Below are positions 16,198-25,448 of a stretch of DNA of 64,000 nt, one piece after another. Origin of the DNA: Belliella calami. GTDB taxonomy: Bacteria > Bacteroidota > Bacteroidia > Cytophagales > Cyclobacteriaceae. How positions within the stretch are numbered: position 1 is the stretch's first letter; every line of letters starts with the position of its first letter. Made by a program: the position numbers and the translations under genes. The notes beneath the pieces are model-generated. The model was not told where the DNA came from, made no database searches, and saw nothing but the letters and a program-made list of their open reading frames with translations. The DNA is taken from positions 372,001 to 436,000 of the forward strand of contig NZ_JAKZGS010000003.1 in assembly GCF_022549695.1 (NCBI RefSeq). Reading direction: 5' to 3'.

Positions 16198-19146
16198 TCA
16201 ATCCGCCGCATTCCAATAAGCCATCCTTTCGCAGCTTTCTACTTCGATACTGTAAAAGTCAAATTCTTGGGTCACTTTGCCTTTGATCAAATAGATGCCA
16301 CGTCCTTTGAAAGGGTGCTTTTTGACCACAGGAGGGAAATGTACTGTGTCAATCCAATCTCCTTCCCGGTCTATAAAAGTCCCAAAATTCATCACATCTC
16401 CCTTTACAGTTCTGGTGTATTTGATCGTAACCAGATAGCCGACTATCTGTACAGACTTACCCAAGTACTGCTTCAGGTCTTGAGCCTTGATGCTGAAGAC
16501 GGTCTGATCCTTGACTAGATGGAAAGGTGAGTCTAGGGGAAATTCTAATATTTCGATCTGGTCTACGATCTCTTGCCTTACATCTGCGTCTTCTAGCTCG
16601 GGAACTTCAAGTTCCCGAAAGCCAGCTTGCTTGAAAAGCTCGTTGGCTGTATTTACAGTCTTGCGTTTGTTGAGGATAAAGTGTGCTTCCCAGAGCAAGG
16701 TCTGCTTGCTTTTTTCCGTAAAGCGAAAGCATCCTATCCGAATCAAGATCAATAGCTGCTCCAAGCTAATGTTTGCCCGTGCAACAAAATCAGCCAAACC
16801 AAGAAAATGGCCATGCTCCTGTCTTTCGTTGAGGATTTTATCAATGCTGTTTTTCTCTAAAAACTTTAAGTGAATAAAGCCAAGATAGACCATTTTTTCA
16901 CTGATACGCGTCAAGTAATTGCTTTCGTTGATATGTGGAGCTTGGATGTCTGCGCCGTTCATCCGCAATTCGTGGATGTAGAATTCGGTATGATAGAATC
17001 CTCCAAAATTATTGATCACCCCGACCATAAATTCCAATGGGAAGTAAGCTTTCAGATACAAGCTCTGATAGCTCTCCACGGCAAAGGAAGCAGAGTGCCC
17101 TTTGGCAAACGAATAGCCAGCAAAACTCTCGATCTGATGCCATACTTCTTTGGTGATCTTTTGGTCTCTTCCCAGTCTTTGGCAATTGCTAAAAAACTGA
17201 TCTTTGACCCTTTGGAATTCGTCTTTTGATCTGGATTTTCCACTCATACCTCGACGCAGCACATCTGCTTCTGACAGGCTAAGTTCTGCAAAGTAGTGGG
17301 CCACTTTGATCACGTCCTCTTGATAGACCATGATACCGTAAGTTTCGGGCATGATATCGACCATAACGGGATGGGCGGTTTTTCTCCGCTCGTGATCGAC
17401 ATGCCTGAGAATGTACTCGCGCATCATTCCCGAACGCGCCACACCCGGGCGTATGATGGAGCTGGCAGCCACGAGCTCTAGGTATTCGTCTGCTTTCATC
17501 TTGGCCAGCAGCATACGCATGGCGGGAGATTCTACATAAAAAGCCCCGATTGTATGGCCTTTTCTGAGGTGCTCCTTGATTTTTGGATCTTTTTTGAATT
17601 GTTCCACTTGGCGGATGTCCACTTTTACACCTTGATTTTGATAGATGATCTCCATGGCACTTTTGATATGGCCCAGACCCCGCTGGGAGAGGATGTCAAA
17701 CTTGTGCAAGCCAATATCTTCAGCTGTATGCATGTCAATATGTGCGAGAGGAAATCCCTTGGGAGGCATCTCTGTAGCGGTATAGTAATGTATGGGTTTG
17801 TGGGAAATCAGTATTCCACAGGCATGGATAGTCAAGTGCGAGGGCATGCCGTGGAGGACTTTACTATATTTGATGATTATTTTCCCGTACTGATCAGGGA
17901 TGTAATCAGGTTTGGCAGCGTGATAGATGAGGGATTCGATTTCGGTTTTTGGAAGTCCGAAGACTTTTCCAAGTTCGCGTAGCATCGAATTGGACTGAAA
18001 GGTGCTGTAGGACCCCAAGAGTGCGACATGTTCGTGGGTTTCTGTATTGTATTTGTCAAAAATATAGCCCGTCACTTCATCACGATCCGTCCAGCTGAAG
18101 TCCAGGTCAAAATCGGGTGGGTTTTCCCTGTATAAATTGATAAATCGCTCAAAGTAGAGGTCTAGCTCTATCGGGTCTACATCAGTGATATACAGGCAAT
18201 ATGCTACAATGCTATTTGCACCACTGCCTCTGCCCACGTGATAGAAGTTTCTGCTGTGGGCAAATTTGATAATGTCATAGTTGATCAAAAAATAGGACAC
18301 GAAGCCTTTTTGCTGAATAAGGAGTAGTTCTTTTTCTATTCTTGAGCTGATCTCAGGACTGAGCTCAGGATATCTTCCCAATGCACCTTTGAATGTTTCC
18401 TGCCTGAGGTAATCGTAATCCTCCCAGTCTGATCCGAGGATGTCTCTTTTGTTTTTGACAGCTTGGAAATAAAATGAGAATTGACATTGTTCCAAGAGTT
18501 TTTGGGCATTGTAAAGCAGGTAGCTATGTCCTTCACAGCGGGCCACCATGTCGGCATAGCTGTAGAGCATGTCGCTGATATCTCCCTGTTCTTCGGTTTT
18601 TAGTTTGCTGAGCAATGTGTTGCCATCGATTGCCCTGAGAAGACGATGGGCATTGAAATGAAGCTTGGAGCTAAAAGTAGCAGGCTGAAGCAAGACAAGT
18701 TTGTCTTTGTACCGAAACCAAGCGGATTTAGCGATTCTGTTGAGTTGATGGGGATGGATACCGATAAACTCATTTTCCCGAAGGGTAAATACTTTTTCAG
18801 GAAGTGGATAGATGATAAAGCTATTTTGGAATGAAGGTGCCTTTTCTCCAAAAGAAAAACCCTTGACCCTGTGCTGTGATAGGTGGAGGTTTAGTTCATG
18901 AAAACCTTCCTGGTTTTTTGCCAAACCAATGTACTGTTGCTTTGATCCATTTCTGAAATCAATACCGATCACAGGGTGGATGCCTCTTTTTTGTGCTTCT
19001 CTGATAAAAGGAAATACACCTGCTACGCAATTGATATCGGTCAATGCAAGAGCGTCGAGCTTTTTGCTTTTAGCCTCATCGATCAGTTCGGTTATGGAGA
19101 GAGTGCCATATTTGAAGCTATAGTAAGAGTGGCTGTTGATGAACAT
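16198..19146 (-). CDS. DNA polymerase III alpha-type polymerase, short DnaE (DnaE2/ImuC-like)
   Basis: A 982-residue C-family DNA polymerase, shorter than replicative DnaE (about 1150-1200). It has an N-terminal PHP domain (residues 1-200), the polymerase core with catalytic acids in PPDFDLDF near residue 346 and KFDIL near 484, the GRGSGANSIVAYCL motif, helix-hairpin-helix region and a C-terminal OB fold (VQIVGYLVTIKYTRTVKGDVMNF). The PHP metal motif is degenerate: NSHSYYSF replaces the usual HLHxHSxYS. Size and degeneracy suggest an accessory, error-prone DnaE2/ImuC-type enzyme rather than the main replicase. No imuA or imuB gene is adjacent. GC content is higher than in its neighbours. Confidence 0.8.
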   Translation of the reverse strand: MFINSHSYYSFKYGTLSITELIDEAKSKKLDALALTDINCVAGVFPFIREAQKRGIHPVIGIDFRNGSKQQYIGLAKNQEGFHELNLHLSQHRVKGFSFGEKAPSFQNSFIIYPLPEKVFTLRENEFIGIHPHQLNRIAKSAWFRYKDKLVLLQPATFSSKLHFNAHRLLRAIDGNTLLSKLKTEEQGDISDMLYSYADMVARCEGHSYLLYNAQKLLEQCQFSFYFQAVKNKRDILGSDWEDYDYLRQETFKGALGRYPELSPEISSRIEKELLLIQQKGFVSYFLINYDIIKFAHSRNFYHVGRGSGANSIVAYCLYITDVDPIELDLYFERFINLYRENPPDFDLDFSWTDRDEVTGYIFDKYNTETHEHVALLGSYSTFQSNSMLRELGKVFGLPKTEIESLIYHAAKPDYIPDQYGKIIIKYSKVLHGMPSHLTIHACGILISHKPIHYYTATEMPPKGFPLAHIDMHTAEDIGLHKFDILSQRGLGHIKSAMEIIYQNQGVKVDIRQVEQFKKDPKIKEHLRKGHTIGAFYVESPAMRMLLAKMKADEYLELVAASSIIRPGVARSGMMREYILRHVDHERRKTAHPVMVDIMPETYGIMVYQEDVIKVAHYFAELSLSEADVLRRGMSGKSRSKDEFQRVKDQFFSNCQRLGRDQKITKEVWHQIESFAGYSFAKGHSASFAVESYQSLYLKAYFPLEFMVGVINNFGGFYHTEFYIHELRMNGADIQAPHINESNYLTRISEKMVYLGFIHLKFLEKNSIDKILNERQEHGHFLGLADFVARANISLEQLLILIRIGCFRFTEKSKQTLLWEAHFILNKRKTVNTANELFKQAGFRELEVPELEDADVRQEIVDQIEILEFPLDSPFHLVKDQTVFSIKAQDLKQYLGKSVQIVGYLVTIKYTRTVKGDVMNFGTFIDREGDWIDTVHFPPVVKKHPFKGRGIYLIKGKVTQEFDFYSIEVESCERMAYWNAAD

Positions 19147-19373
19147 ATAGATTCTACTTTGTGAAATCAGGATTCCTTTGGTCGGTATTACATGTTTATG
19201 TTGTCGGGAATGTCAATTTTATAAACATTTTGGTGTTTATAATTTAATCATTATAAATTGATAGATACAAGCTTGTGGAGAAAATTGTCGATGAAAGTTT
19301 TTGGACTGCCAATAAAATGGATGAAATTGTATGTTGATAAAAGTGTATGTATAAATAATGAATTTTTAAGGAT

Positions 19374-20273
19374 ATGGAAGAATGGATTGATTATCTAAAT
19401 GGCATCATTGAATATGAGTTGAGATGGAATGCCTATAAGACTATTTTAATTGTTTTGACTCTATGGTTGATCAAAAAAGGTGCATTCAAGATAATCGGGT
19501 CTAAGAGGGAAGAGACCGAGCTCAAAAAATTCTATCACTGGAGAAAAACAGTGCAATACACCATCGTGTTTTTGGGGTTTTTGCTGATAGGAAATATTTG
19601 GATTAGCAATTTCCAATCAATCACAACGTTTTTGGGTTTGCTATCAGCAGGGATTGCAATTGCATTGAAAGATATCTTTGTAAATATCGCCGGTTGGATG
19701 TTTATTCTTTGGAGAAGACCTTTTGATATTGGTGATAGGATCCAAATCGGAGAATTCAAAGGCGATGTGGTTGATACAAGGTTTTTTCAGTTTAGTATAT
19801 TGGAGGTGGGCAACTGGGTAGATGCCGAACAAAGTACTGGAAGGATAATCCATGTTCCCAATGGGATGGTTTTCTCAGCGCCACAGGCCAACTACAGTCA
19901 GGGTTTTGATTATATTTGGAATGAGCAGAGGATCAATATCAGCTTGAATTCAGATTACAAACGTGCCAAATTGATCTTAAACGAAATGCTTGATGAGATT
20001 TTTAGAAAAGAGTATAAGGGGATCCAGATCGCATTAAAGAGGGCACACAAGGAGCATTTTATTTCTTTTACGCAATATACACCAACTATATATGCAAAGA
20101 TCCACGAAAAGGGCATTCAACTCTCCTTACGTTATTTGTGCAATCCGAGAAAGCGAAGGTTTTTCGAGCACCTAATCACAGAGAGCATTCTAGATCGATT
20201 TAGGGAAGAGCAAAATGTCAAGATCGTATATCCAACTACTTCTGTGATTATTGAAAATTCAGGCAAGGAATAA
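19374..20273 (+). CDS. MscS-family mechanosensitive channel
   Basis: A 299-residue inner-membrane channel that opens on membrane tension to release solutes during osmotic downshift. Two to three N-terminal helices precede the pore helix (TFLGLLSAGIAIALKDIFVNIAGWMFIL), followed by the beta domain (RRPFDIGDRIQIGEFKGDVVDTRFF) and the alpha/beta vestibule ending near residue 295. Length is close to that of E. coli MscS, although the vestibule contains a basic insertion (NPRKRRFFEHLI). The start at 19374 is the only plausible ATG. It stands alone, divergent from the polymerase gene across 227 bases in which I see nothing else. Confidence 0.85.
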   Translation: MEEWIDYLNGIIEYELRWNAYKTILIVLTLWLIKKGAFKIIGSKREETELKKFYHWRKTVQYTIVFLGFLLIGNIWISNFQSITTFLGLLSAGIAIALKDIFVNIAGWMFILWRRPFDIGDRIQIGEFKGDVVDTRFFQFSILEVGNWVDAEQSTGRIIHVPNGMVFSAPQANYSQGFDYIWNEQRINISLNSDYKRAKLILNEMLDEIFRKEYKGIQIALKRAHKEHFISFTQYTPTIYAKIHEKGIQLSLRYLCNPRKRRFFEHLITESILDRFREEQNVKIVYPTTSVIIENSGKE

Positions 20274-20546
20274 TTGTTCTTTTTAGCTGACTTTTTTTCA
20301 TACCACTCGATAAGAAATCATTTAGTGTTTGATTAATTGGCGCTTATAGAAATAACTAAATATGATTATACGCTTTTTTGCCAGTAGCTTTAATTCCATG
20401 GTCGATTGCTTGCTTATGTTCAATATCTAAGAGTATCTAATATCAATTTATATCGGATCTAAGCTAAATCAGGCTTGTCTTTAGTTAGTGGAAAAGTTCC
20501 ATATATCCATATAACTAAATTAGTATATTGTATATAGATGTTATTT

Positions 20547-21716
20547 TTACCTTGATTTTTCCAATGCATTTTCCACATCTTTGATGATGTCTTCTTGGTG
20601 TTCCAAACCAACAGATAATCGGATAAGCCCATCTGAAATCCCGACTTGAGCTCTTTCTTCCTCGCTTAGCTTGCTGTGTGTTGTAGATGCAGGGTGTGTG
20701 ATGATGCTTCTGCTGTCCCCAAGATTGGCTGTCACAGATATCATTTGAAGTTGATCAATAAACCTTTGTGCTCTTTCAATTCCACCTTTTAGGTTCAAAG
20801 TGATGATTCCACCACCATGTTTCATTTGTTTTTTTGCCAAATCATATTGTGGATGAGAAGCTAAAAAGGGATACTTCACAAATTCCAAATCCCTATTTTC
20901 TTGAAAATATTTCGCTACCGACAGTGCATTTTCACAGTGCCTATCCATTCTTACTGCTAATGTTTCCATGCTTTTTGCTAAAATCCAGGCATTGAACGGG
21001 GAAATAGAAGGACCCGTATGTCTTGTGAAGAATTGTACTTCTTTGATCAATTCACTTTTACCCAAGATCAAACCTCCCAAAACTCTTCCCTGTCCATCAA
21101 TGTATTTAGTGGCAGAATGCGTCACGATATGTGCTCCCCATTTGGCAGGTTGTTGCAAGTAAGGTGTAGCAAAGCAATTATCAACCACCAAAATTAAATT
21201 GTGGGCTGCTGCAAATTTCCCAACCCATTCCAAATCTATAATCTCCAACCCTGGATTTGAAGGGGTCTCAATAAAGAGCATTTTAGTGTTTGGCTGAACC
21301 AATTTTTCCCAGTTTGCAATGTCAGAAATATCACCGTATGTTGAAGTGATCCCCCATTTTGGAAAAACTCTTGTCAGAAGTTGATGGGTAGAACCAAACA
21401 AAGACCTTGAAGCCAAAATATGATCGCCTTGCTGCAGGAGCGAAGCAATACTGCCAAACATTGCCGCCATTCCAGAAGCTGTAGCGATACCGTCTTCAGT
21501 TCCTTCGGCTGCACAGACTTTTTCTAGGAGCTCAGAAGAGTTTGGGTTTGCATATCGGGAATAGATATTTCCTTGGATTTCCTCAGCAAACATAGCCCTT
21601 GCTTCTTCGGCAGAGTCAAATGTAAAACTGGATGTAAGATATAAAGGAGCCGAGTGTTCTCTTTGGTTAGATTTTGAAGAACCTATTCTGATGGCATCTG
21701 TTTCGAAGTGAGACAT
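20547..21716 (-). CDS. metZ: O-succinyl/O-acetylhomoserine sulfhydrylase-type PLP enzyme
   Basis: A 389-residue enzyme of the Cys/Met metabolism PLP family. The PLP lysine is in SATKYIDGQGRVLGG near residue 208, with IYSRYANPNSSELLEKVCAAEG, ETPSNPGLEIIDLEW and VVDNCFATPYLQQPAKWGAHIV as the family blocks. The RVLGGLILG segment and length favour a MetZ-type sulfhydrylase that makes homocysteine from an activated homoserine and sulfide, rather than cystathionine gamma-synthase; methionine gamma-lyase remains possible. A SAM-I riboswitch at 21924-22031 lies in its leader, which directly supports a methionine-biosynthesis role. Confidence 0.88.
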   Translation of the reverse strand: MSHFETDAIRIGSSKSNQREHSAPLYLTSSFTFDSAEEARAMFAEEIQGNIYSRYANPNSSELLEKVCAAEGTEDGIATASGMAAMFGSIASLLQQGDHILASRSLFGSTHQLLTRVFPKWGITSTYGDISDIANWEKLVQPNTKMLFIETPSNPGLEIIDLEWVGKFAAAHNLILVVDNCFATPYLQQPAKWGAHIVTHSATKYIDGQGRVLGGLILGKSELIKEVQFFTRHTGPSISPFNAWILAKSMETLAVRMDRHCENALSVAKYFQENRDLEFVKYPFLASHPQYDLAKKQMKHGGGIITLNLKGGIERAQRFIDQLQMISVTANLGDSRSIITHPASTTHSKLSEEERAQVGISDGLIRLSVGLEHQEDIIKDVENALEKSR

Positions 21717-21923
21717 GGTATATTAGTTAACTTTGAATTAGTTATGAGTGAATAGGGTAAGAAATTTGAAGATTAATATTTCTGAAACAAGTTAGAAATA
21801 TGATAGCAATACAGTGGAAATACTGTTTGAAGATAGGGAGACATGCTAAATTTCTATTTACATTTTTAATAATGTAAAAGAATCTTAAAGCATGCAAAGA
21901 CTGATTAGAAATATACATAACAT

Positions 21924-22031
21924 CTAATTTATAGTTCCCACTTAGGGCAGGTTTTGGCACCTTTCACTTGGGATGTGATGGTTGCCAGAGGTTCATTGAG
22001 CCTGTTCTCTCACCTCTTCTTTATAAATCAG
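21924..22031 (-). ncRNA. SAM-I (S-box) riboswitch upstream of metZ
   Basis: On the minus strand the sequence contains the S-box signature blocks in order: AAGAGGTGAGAG, GGCTCAATGAACC, CTGGCAACC, AGGTGCCAAAACCTGC. The outer helix P1 forms between CTGATTTATA (5' side) and TATAAATTAG (3' side) with one G-U pair. It lies about 207 bases upstream of the metZ start. SAM binding should reduce expression. The long stretch between aptamer and gene contains a weak hairpin (TTTACATT/AATGTAAA around 21860-21880), but no obvious classic terminator, so the switching mechanism is unclear. Confidence 0.9.
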
Positions 22032-22346
22032 TAAACTGAAGTGAATACAAAGTAAAGCTCTAATTTCCGAAAATCAAAAAAAAGCAATAGTTGATTTTTA
22101 CTTAATTTTTGATTTTTAGGAGTTAGATTTTAAATTGGGTTTGTTCTCGCAGGTCCTTCCTTAAGTAGTGTAAAGCTCCCTGAGGGAAGGCAAGTACGCG
22201 GATTTTAATTTGCCAAATATAAATAGTGGGTTGATTTTAAATTTCAGAAGGTAGATTTAAAATTTGCCGGAACTGTCCCTGATTTCATAGATGAAACATT
22301 TTTAAATCTAAAATCTAAAATCTTAGATCTAAGATCTAAAATTCCT
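22032..22346. other. Intergenic stretch with AT-rich short repeats
   Basis: No gene seen. Near 22135-22200 a GC-richer patch contains the partial palindrome TCCTTCCTTAAG ... CTGAGGGAAGG. At 22301-22341 there is a run of near-copies of AATCTAAAATC and its complement (AAATCTAAAATCTTAGATC and so on), an AT-rich cluster next to the pth stop that may act as a terminator or be a slippage repeat. Confidence 0.4.
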
Positions 22347-22907
22347 TTAATCATTAAACTGAGTCATTGTCATATTGATCCCTATAGTTGCGAAAGACAC
22401 AATCATATCGACCGCTTTGTCCATGAATATTGGGAGTTCTTCGATTTCCTTCGGAGTCCATCTTCCCAATACATAATCTACCTGTCTACCTTTTGGAAAA
22501 TCATCTCCAATTCCAAATTTCAATCTTGGGTAATCTTGTCCACCTGTCAATTCCTCAATGTTTTTTAACCCATTATGTCCTGCTGCAGAGCCTTTTCCAC
22601 GCATTCTTAATTTTCCGAAGGGTAATGCAACATCATCTACAATGACTAGGATGTTTTCTTTTGGGATACCTAATTCTTTCATCCAATAGTTCACAGCTTT
22701 TCCACTGAGATTCATATAGGTGGTTGGTTTGATCAGATGAAATTGGCGCCCTTTGTACTTGAACTCTGTTGTAAAAGCGAGCCTACCACTTTTCCATGTA
22801 GCTCCTTGCTTATCTGCTAGCCTATCCAATGTCAGGAATCCAACATTATGACGGGTTAATTCATATTCGGGACCTATGTTTCCCAGTCCAATGATCAAAT
22901 ATTTCAT
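22347..22907 (-). CDS. pth: Peptidyl-tRNA hydrolase
   Basis: Releases peptidyl groups from tRNAs that drop off ribosomes. The 186-residue cytosolic protein has the full set of Pth motifs: [20 protein letters not shown] (with the catalytic histidine in TRHN), [44 protein letters not shown] and [20 protein letters not shown]. Length is usual. Upstream on the same strand is the L25/Ctc gene, the classic ctc-pth neighbour pairing, though a terminator at 22975-23002 separates them. Confidence 0.95.
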   Translation of the reverse strand: MKYLIIGLGNIGPEYELTRHNVGFLTLDRLADKQGATWKSGRLAFTTEFKYKGRQFHLIKPTTYMNLSGKAVNYWMKELGIPKENILVIVDDVALPFGKLRMRGKGSAAGHNGLKNIEELTGGQDYPRLKFGIGDDFPKGRQVDYVLGRWTPKEIEELPIFMDKAVDMIVSFATIGINMTMTQFND

Positions 22908-22974
22908 CTATTATATACTTAAATCTTATACTAAACCTGACAGTTTGGTTTGAAAATATTGGGACAAAAATAAA

Positions 22975-23002
22975 AAATCCTGCTCGCGAACAAGCAGGAT
23001 TT
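22975..23002 (-). terminator. Terminator after the L25/Ctc gene
   Basis: AAATCCTGCT and AGCAGGATTT form a 10-base stem with an 8-base loop, and the minus strand continues into a T-run. It lies 24 bases past the L25/Ctc stop. Confidence 0.88.
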
Positions 23003-23025
23003 CCAAATATTGTGATAAGTTGATC

Positions 23026-23598
23026 TTATTCAGCTTTTTTACCTCTAAGTGCTCTAGGGATACCGATGGTAGCGATAGAAACATTACGGTTTGTAAGAAT
23101 TTCGAAACCTTCTACTGAAAGCTCACTTACTTTTACTGACTTACCTAGGTCTAGGTGAGAAATGTCAACAGGGATTCTGTCAGGAAGGTTTGCAGCCAAA
23201 CCTTTTACTTTCAAAGTTCTAGCTTTCATTTCCAATTTACCACCTTTGATGATACCTGGAGAACTTCCTTTGATTTCAACAGGGATATCCATTTTGATTT
23301 CTCTGTCTTCAGTGAAAGCTAAGAAGTCAGCGTGAAGCAATACTTCACTTACTGGATGATACTGAGCATCTCTTAGAATAGCTTTTACCATTGTTCCTTC
23401 GATGTTCAAATCTACCATGTGAACTTCTGGCGTGTAGATCAAGTCTCTGAAAAGGATGGCAGGCGAATAGAAGTGAATTTGTTCCTTGATACCTGGACCA
23501 TATACTACGCATGGTACATTACCTTCCTCACGGATTTGGTTCAACTCTCCTTTTTCGAGATTTGCTCTTTTAAACCCTATAATCTCTAAAGATTTCAT
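23026..23598 (-). CDS. rplY: Ribosomal protein L25/general stress protein Ctc
   Basis: A 190-residue large-subunit protein that binds 5S rRNA. The N-terminal L25 domain (EIIGFKRANLEKGELNQIREEGNVPCVVYGPG) is followed by the beta-rich TL5/Ctc domain (residues 100-180, DIPVEIKGSSPGIIKGGKLEM), so it is the longer two-domain form typical outside the gamma-proteobacteria. It follows the prs gene by about 43 bases on the same strand, the usual prs-ctc-pth order of many bacteria, and the three probably form one transcription unit in part. Confidence 0.93.
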   Translation of the reverse strand: MKSLEIIGFKRANLEKGELNQIREEGNVPCVVYGPGIKEQIHFYSPAILFRDLIYTPEVHMVDLNIEGTMVKAILRDAQYHPVSEVLLHADFLAFTEDREIKMDIPVEIKGSSPGIIKGGKLEMKARTLKVKGLAANLPDRIPVDISHLDLGKSVKVSELSVEGFEILTNRNVSIATIGIPRALRGKKAE

Positions 23599-23641
23599 AA
23601 ATTTTAAAATTGATTGTTTATAAATAATTAAGTAATAATTC

Positions 23642-24568
23642 TTAGATAAATAATGCTGAAATAGAGGTGTTTCCTGTCACGGCATGTATTGCTTTGGCAA
23701 ACAAGTCAGATACAGTAATCACTCTGATTTTTTCAGATGATTGTTTCACTGGTATTGTATCTGTGATTACTAGCTCTTGAAGCACTGAGTTCTCAATGTT
23801 TTCGTAAGCTTTTCCAGATAATACTCCATGAGTAGCGATTGCCCTTACAGATAATGCTCCTTTGTCCATGATGATTTGTGCTGCTTTGCAAAGTGTGCCT
23901 GCGGTGTCCACCAAATCATCGACCAATACGACATCTTTTCCTTCAACATCACCAATAACTTGCATTGATGCTACTTCATTGGCTCTTTTCCTGTGCTTGT
24001 CACAGACTACCATTTCTACTTCAAAATGCTTCGCATAAGACCTAGCTCTTGCCACACCCCCTACATCAGGAGCTGCAAAAATAAGGTTTTTTGTATCAAG
24101 CCTTTCCAAATAGGGCACAAAGATAGCTGAACCATTCAAATGATCCAAAGGTAAATCAAAAAATCCCTGAATTTGTCCTGCATGAAGGTCGCATGTCATA
24201 ATTCTGTCAGCACCAGCAGATGTCAATATGTTGGCTACAAGCTTGGCAGCTATCGACACTCTCGGACGATCTTTACGATCTTGCCTTGCGTATCCATAAT
24301 AAGGAATGACTGCACATACTTTATATGCACTTGCCCTTTTGGCGGCATCTATCATCAAGCAAAGTTCTAATAGATTATCTGCACTTGGGTTTGTAGATTG
24401 AATCAAAAATACCGTGCAACCCCTCACTGATTCATTGAAGCTAGGTGACATTTCACCATCGCTAAATTTGGACATCGTCAAGTCGCCAAGCCTCTTGCCA
24501 TAGTGCTTTGCGATTTTTTCTGCTAATTGTTTGCTGTTGGTTCCGGAGAAGAGTTTGACCTCAGACAT
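23642..24568 (-). CDS. prs: Ribose-phosphate pyrophosphokinase (PRPP synthetase)
   Basis: Makes PRPP from ribose 5-phosphate and ATP, feeding the phosphoribosyltransferases found elsewhere in this window. The 308-residue protein carries the ATP/Mg loop FSDGEMSPSFNESVRG, the catalytic region IPYYGYARQDRKDRPR, MTCDLHAGQIQGFF and the PRPP-binding loop VVLVDDLVDTAGTL. Length is usual (class I). It precedes the L25/Ctc gene. A TAnnTTTA box on the minus strand near 24616-24623 could be a weak promoter, but no -33 element is evident. Confidence 0.95.
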   Translation of the reverse strand: MSEVKLFSGTNSKQLAEKIAKHYGKRLGDLTMSKFSDGEMSPSFNESVRGCTVFLIQSTNPSADNLLELCLMIDAAKRASAYKVCAVIPYYGYARQDRKDRPRVSIAAKLVANILTSAGADRIMTCDLHAGQIQGFFDLPLDHLNGSAIFVPYLERLDTKNLIFAAPDVGGVARARSYAKHFEVEMVVCDKHRKRANEVASMQVIGDVEGKDVVLVDDLVDTAGTLCKAAQIIMDKGALSVRAIATHGVLSGKAYENIENSVLQELVITDTIPVKQSSEKIRVITVSDLFAKAIHAVTGNTSISALFI

Positions 24569-24668
24569 GTTTTAAGAAGGTTTTTGGAATGGATCTAAAT
24601 GATTTTGATACTCGTAAAGGTAATGATTTTTGTAAGCTTTTGGAAAGAAGAGTCTTTCTATGTAATTA

Positions 24669-25394
24669 TTAATTTGATTCAACTTTTTGAGAGACAAGTA
24701 CTTGGTTTTGAAGTTTTCCGATCATGTCGTACTTGTCAATGGTAAGGCAAAAATCTATATCAGCTTCGATGTTATGGTTTTGAAGACGCTTCGCATGGGA
24801 GGCTTGGGAAAGGAATTCCTTTAAGTCTGATTGATTTGCTTCATAAATTGCTTTCATCGCAATAGCCCCATCACAATCAAATTTGAAATCTTCAGACAAC
24901 AAACTTACCAATGCCCCAGCATACAAAGAATCTTCAAGGTTGAACTTACCTTTCCAGCCCGCACAATGGATCAGCACATCGTGTTCTTTTGATTTCAAGT
25001 AATCAGCTGTAGCACTTAGATTGACGAAAGCACCAATCAGTACTTCCGCAGAATTCTCCTTAGATTTTTCGATGGCAACTGTACCATTTGTGGTGGTCAT
25101 GGCTATCTTTTTTCCCGAATAGGCATTGTTGAGATAGGCAAGGGGGGAATTTCCCAATTCAAAGCCTTCTTCAATGATCCCATTTCTTTCTCCAGCGATA
25201 ATGTGGCCAGATTTGGACATTTCTCTACATATCTCTAGGTTCTCTACAGGAGTAATGCTCAGTACACCATTTGCCAAAGCAGCCATCATAGTGGTCGTAG
25301 CACGGAAAATATCCACTACCACTATTATTTTCCCATCAAGCTGATGGAGATGTATCAATTCCGGAGTAAAGCAAACTTCAATTTTTTTTGTCAT
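24669..25394 (-). CDS. comB: 2-phosphosulfolactate phosphatase family protein (ComB)
   Basis: A 241-residue protein of the ComB family: VVVDIFRATTTMMAALANG near residue 25, IIAGERNGIIEEGFELGNSP, AMTTTNGTVAIE and LIHCAGWKGKFNLEDSLYAGAL. In methanogens ComB hydrolyses 2-phosphosulfolactate on the way to coenzyme M. In bacteria that lack coenzyme M the natural substrate is uncertain; a role in sulfonate or sulfonolipid metabolism of Bacteroidota is only a guess. Start 25394 (MTKKIEVCF) is preferred over 25418 because the extension runs into the gcvT terminator. It follows gcvT on the same strand. Confidence 0.82.
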   Translation of the reverse strand: MTKKIEVCFTPELIHLHQLDGKIIVVVDIFRATTTMMAALANGVLSITPVENLEICREMSKSGHIIAGERNGIIEEGFELGNSPLAYLNNAYSGKKIAMTTTNGTVAIEKSKENSAEVLIGAFVNLSATADYLKSKEHDVLIHCAGWKGKFNLEDSLYAGALVSLLSEDFKFDCDGAIAMKAIYEANQSDLKEFLSQASHAKRLQNHNIEADIDFCLTIDKYDMIGKLQNQVLVSQKVESN

Positions 25395-25410
25395 TTTTAT
25401 AAATGAAAAA

Positions 25411-25442
25411 ACCCGCAAAAGCCAAAGTTAGCGCTTGCGGGT
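25411..25442 (-). terminator. Terminator after gcvT
   Basis: ACCCGCAA and TTGCGGGT form the stem, followed on the minus strand by six T residues. It begins seven bases past the gcvT stop and ends just before the preferred comB start. Confidence 0.88.
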
Positions 25443-25448
25443 CAGATA

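Noticed and set aside
17554-17982. 142-residue plus-strand frame and other frames inside the DnaE-type polymerase gene
   Set aside because: Shadows of a 982-codon gene with all catalytic motifs on the other strand.
21742-21960. 72-residue minus-strand frame upstream of metZ
   Set aside because: It overlaps the SAM-I riboswitch and its leader and has no protein-family features.
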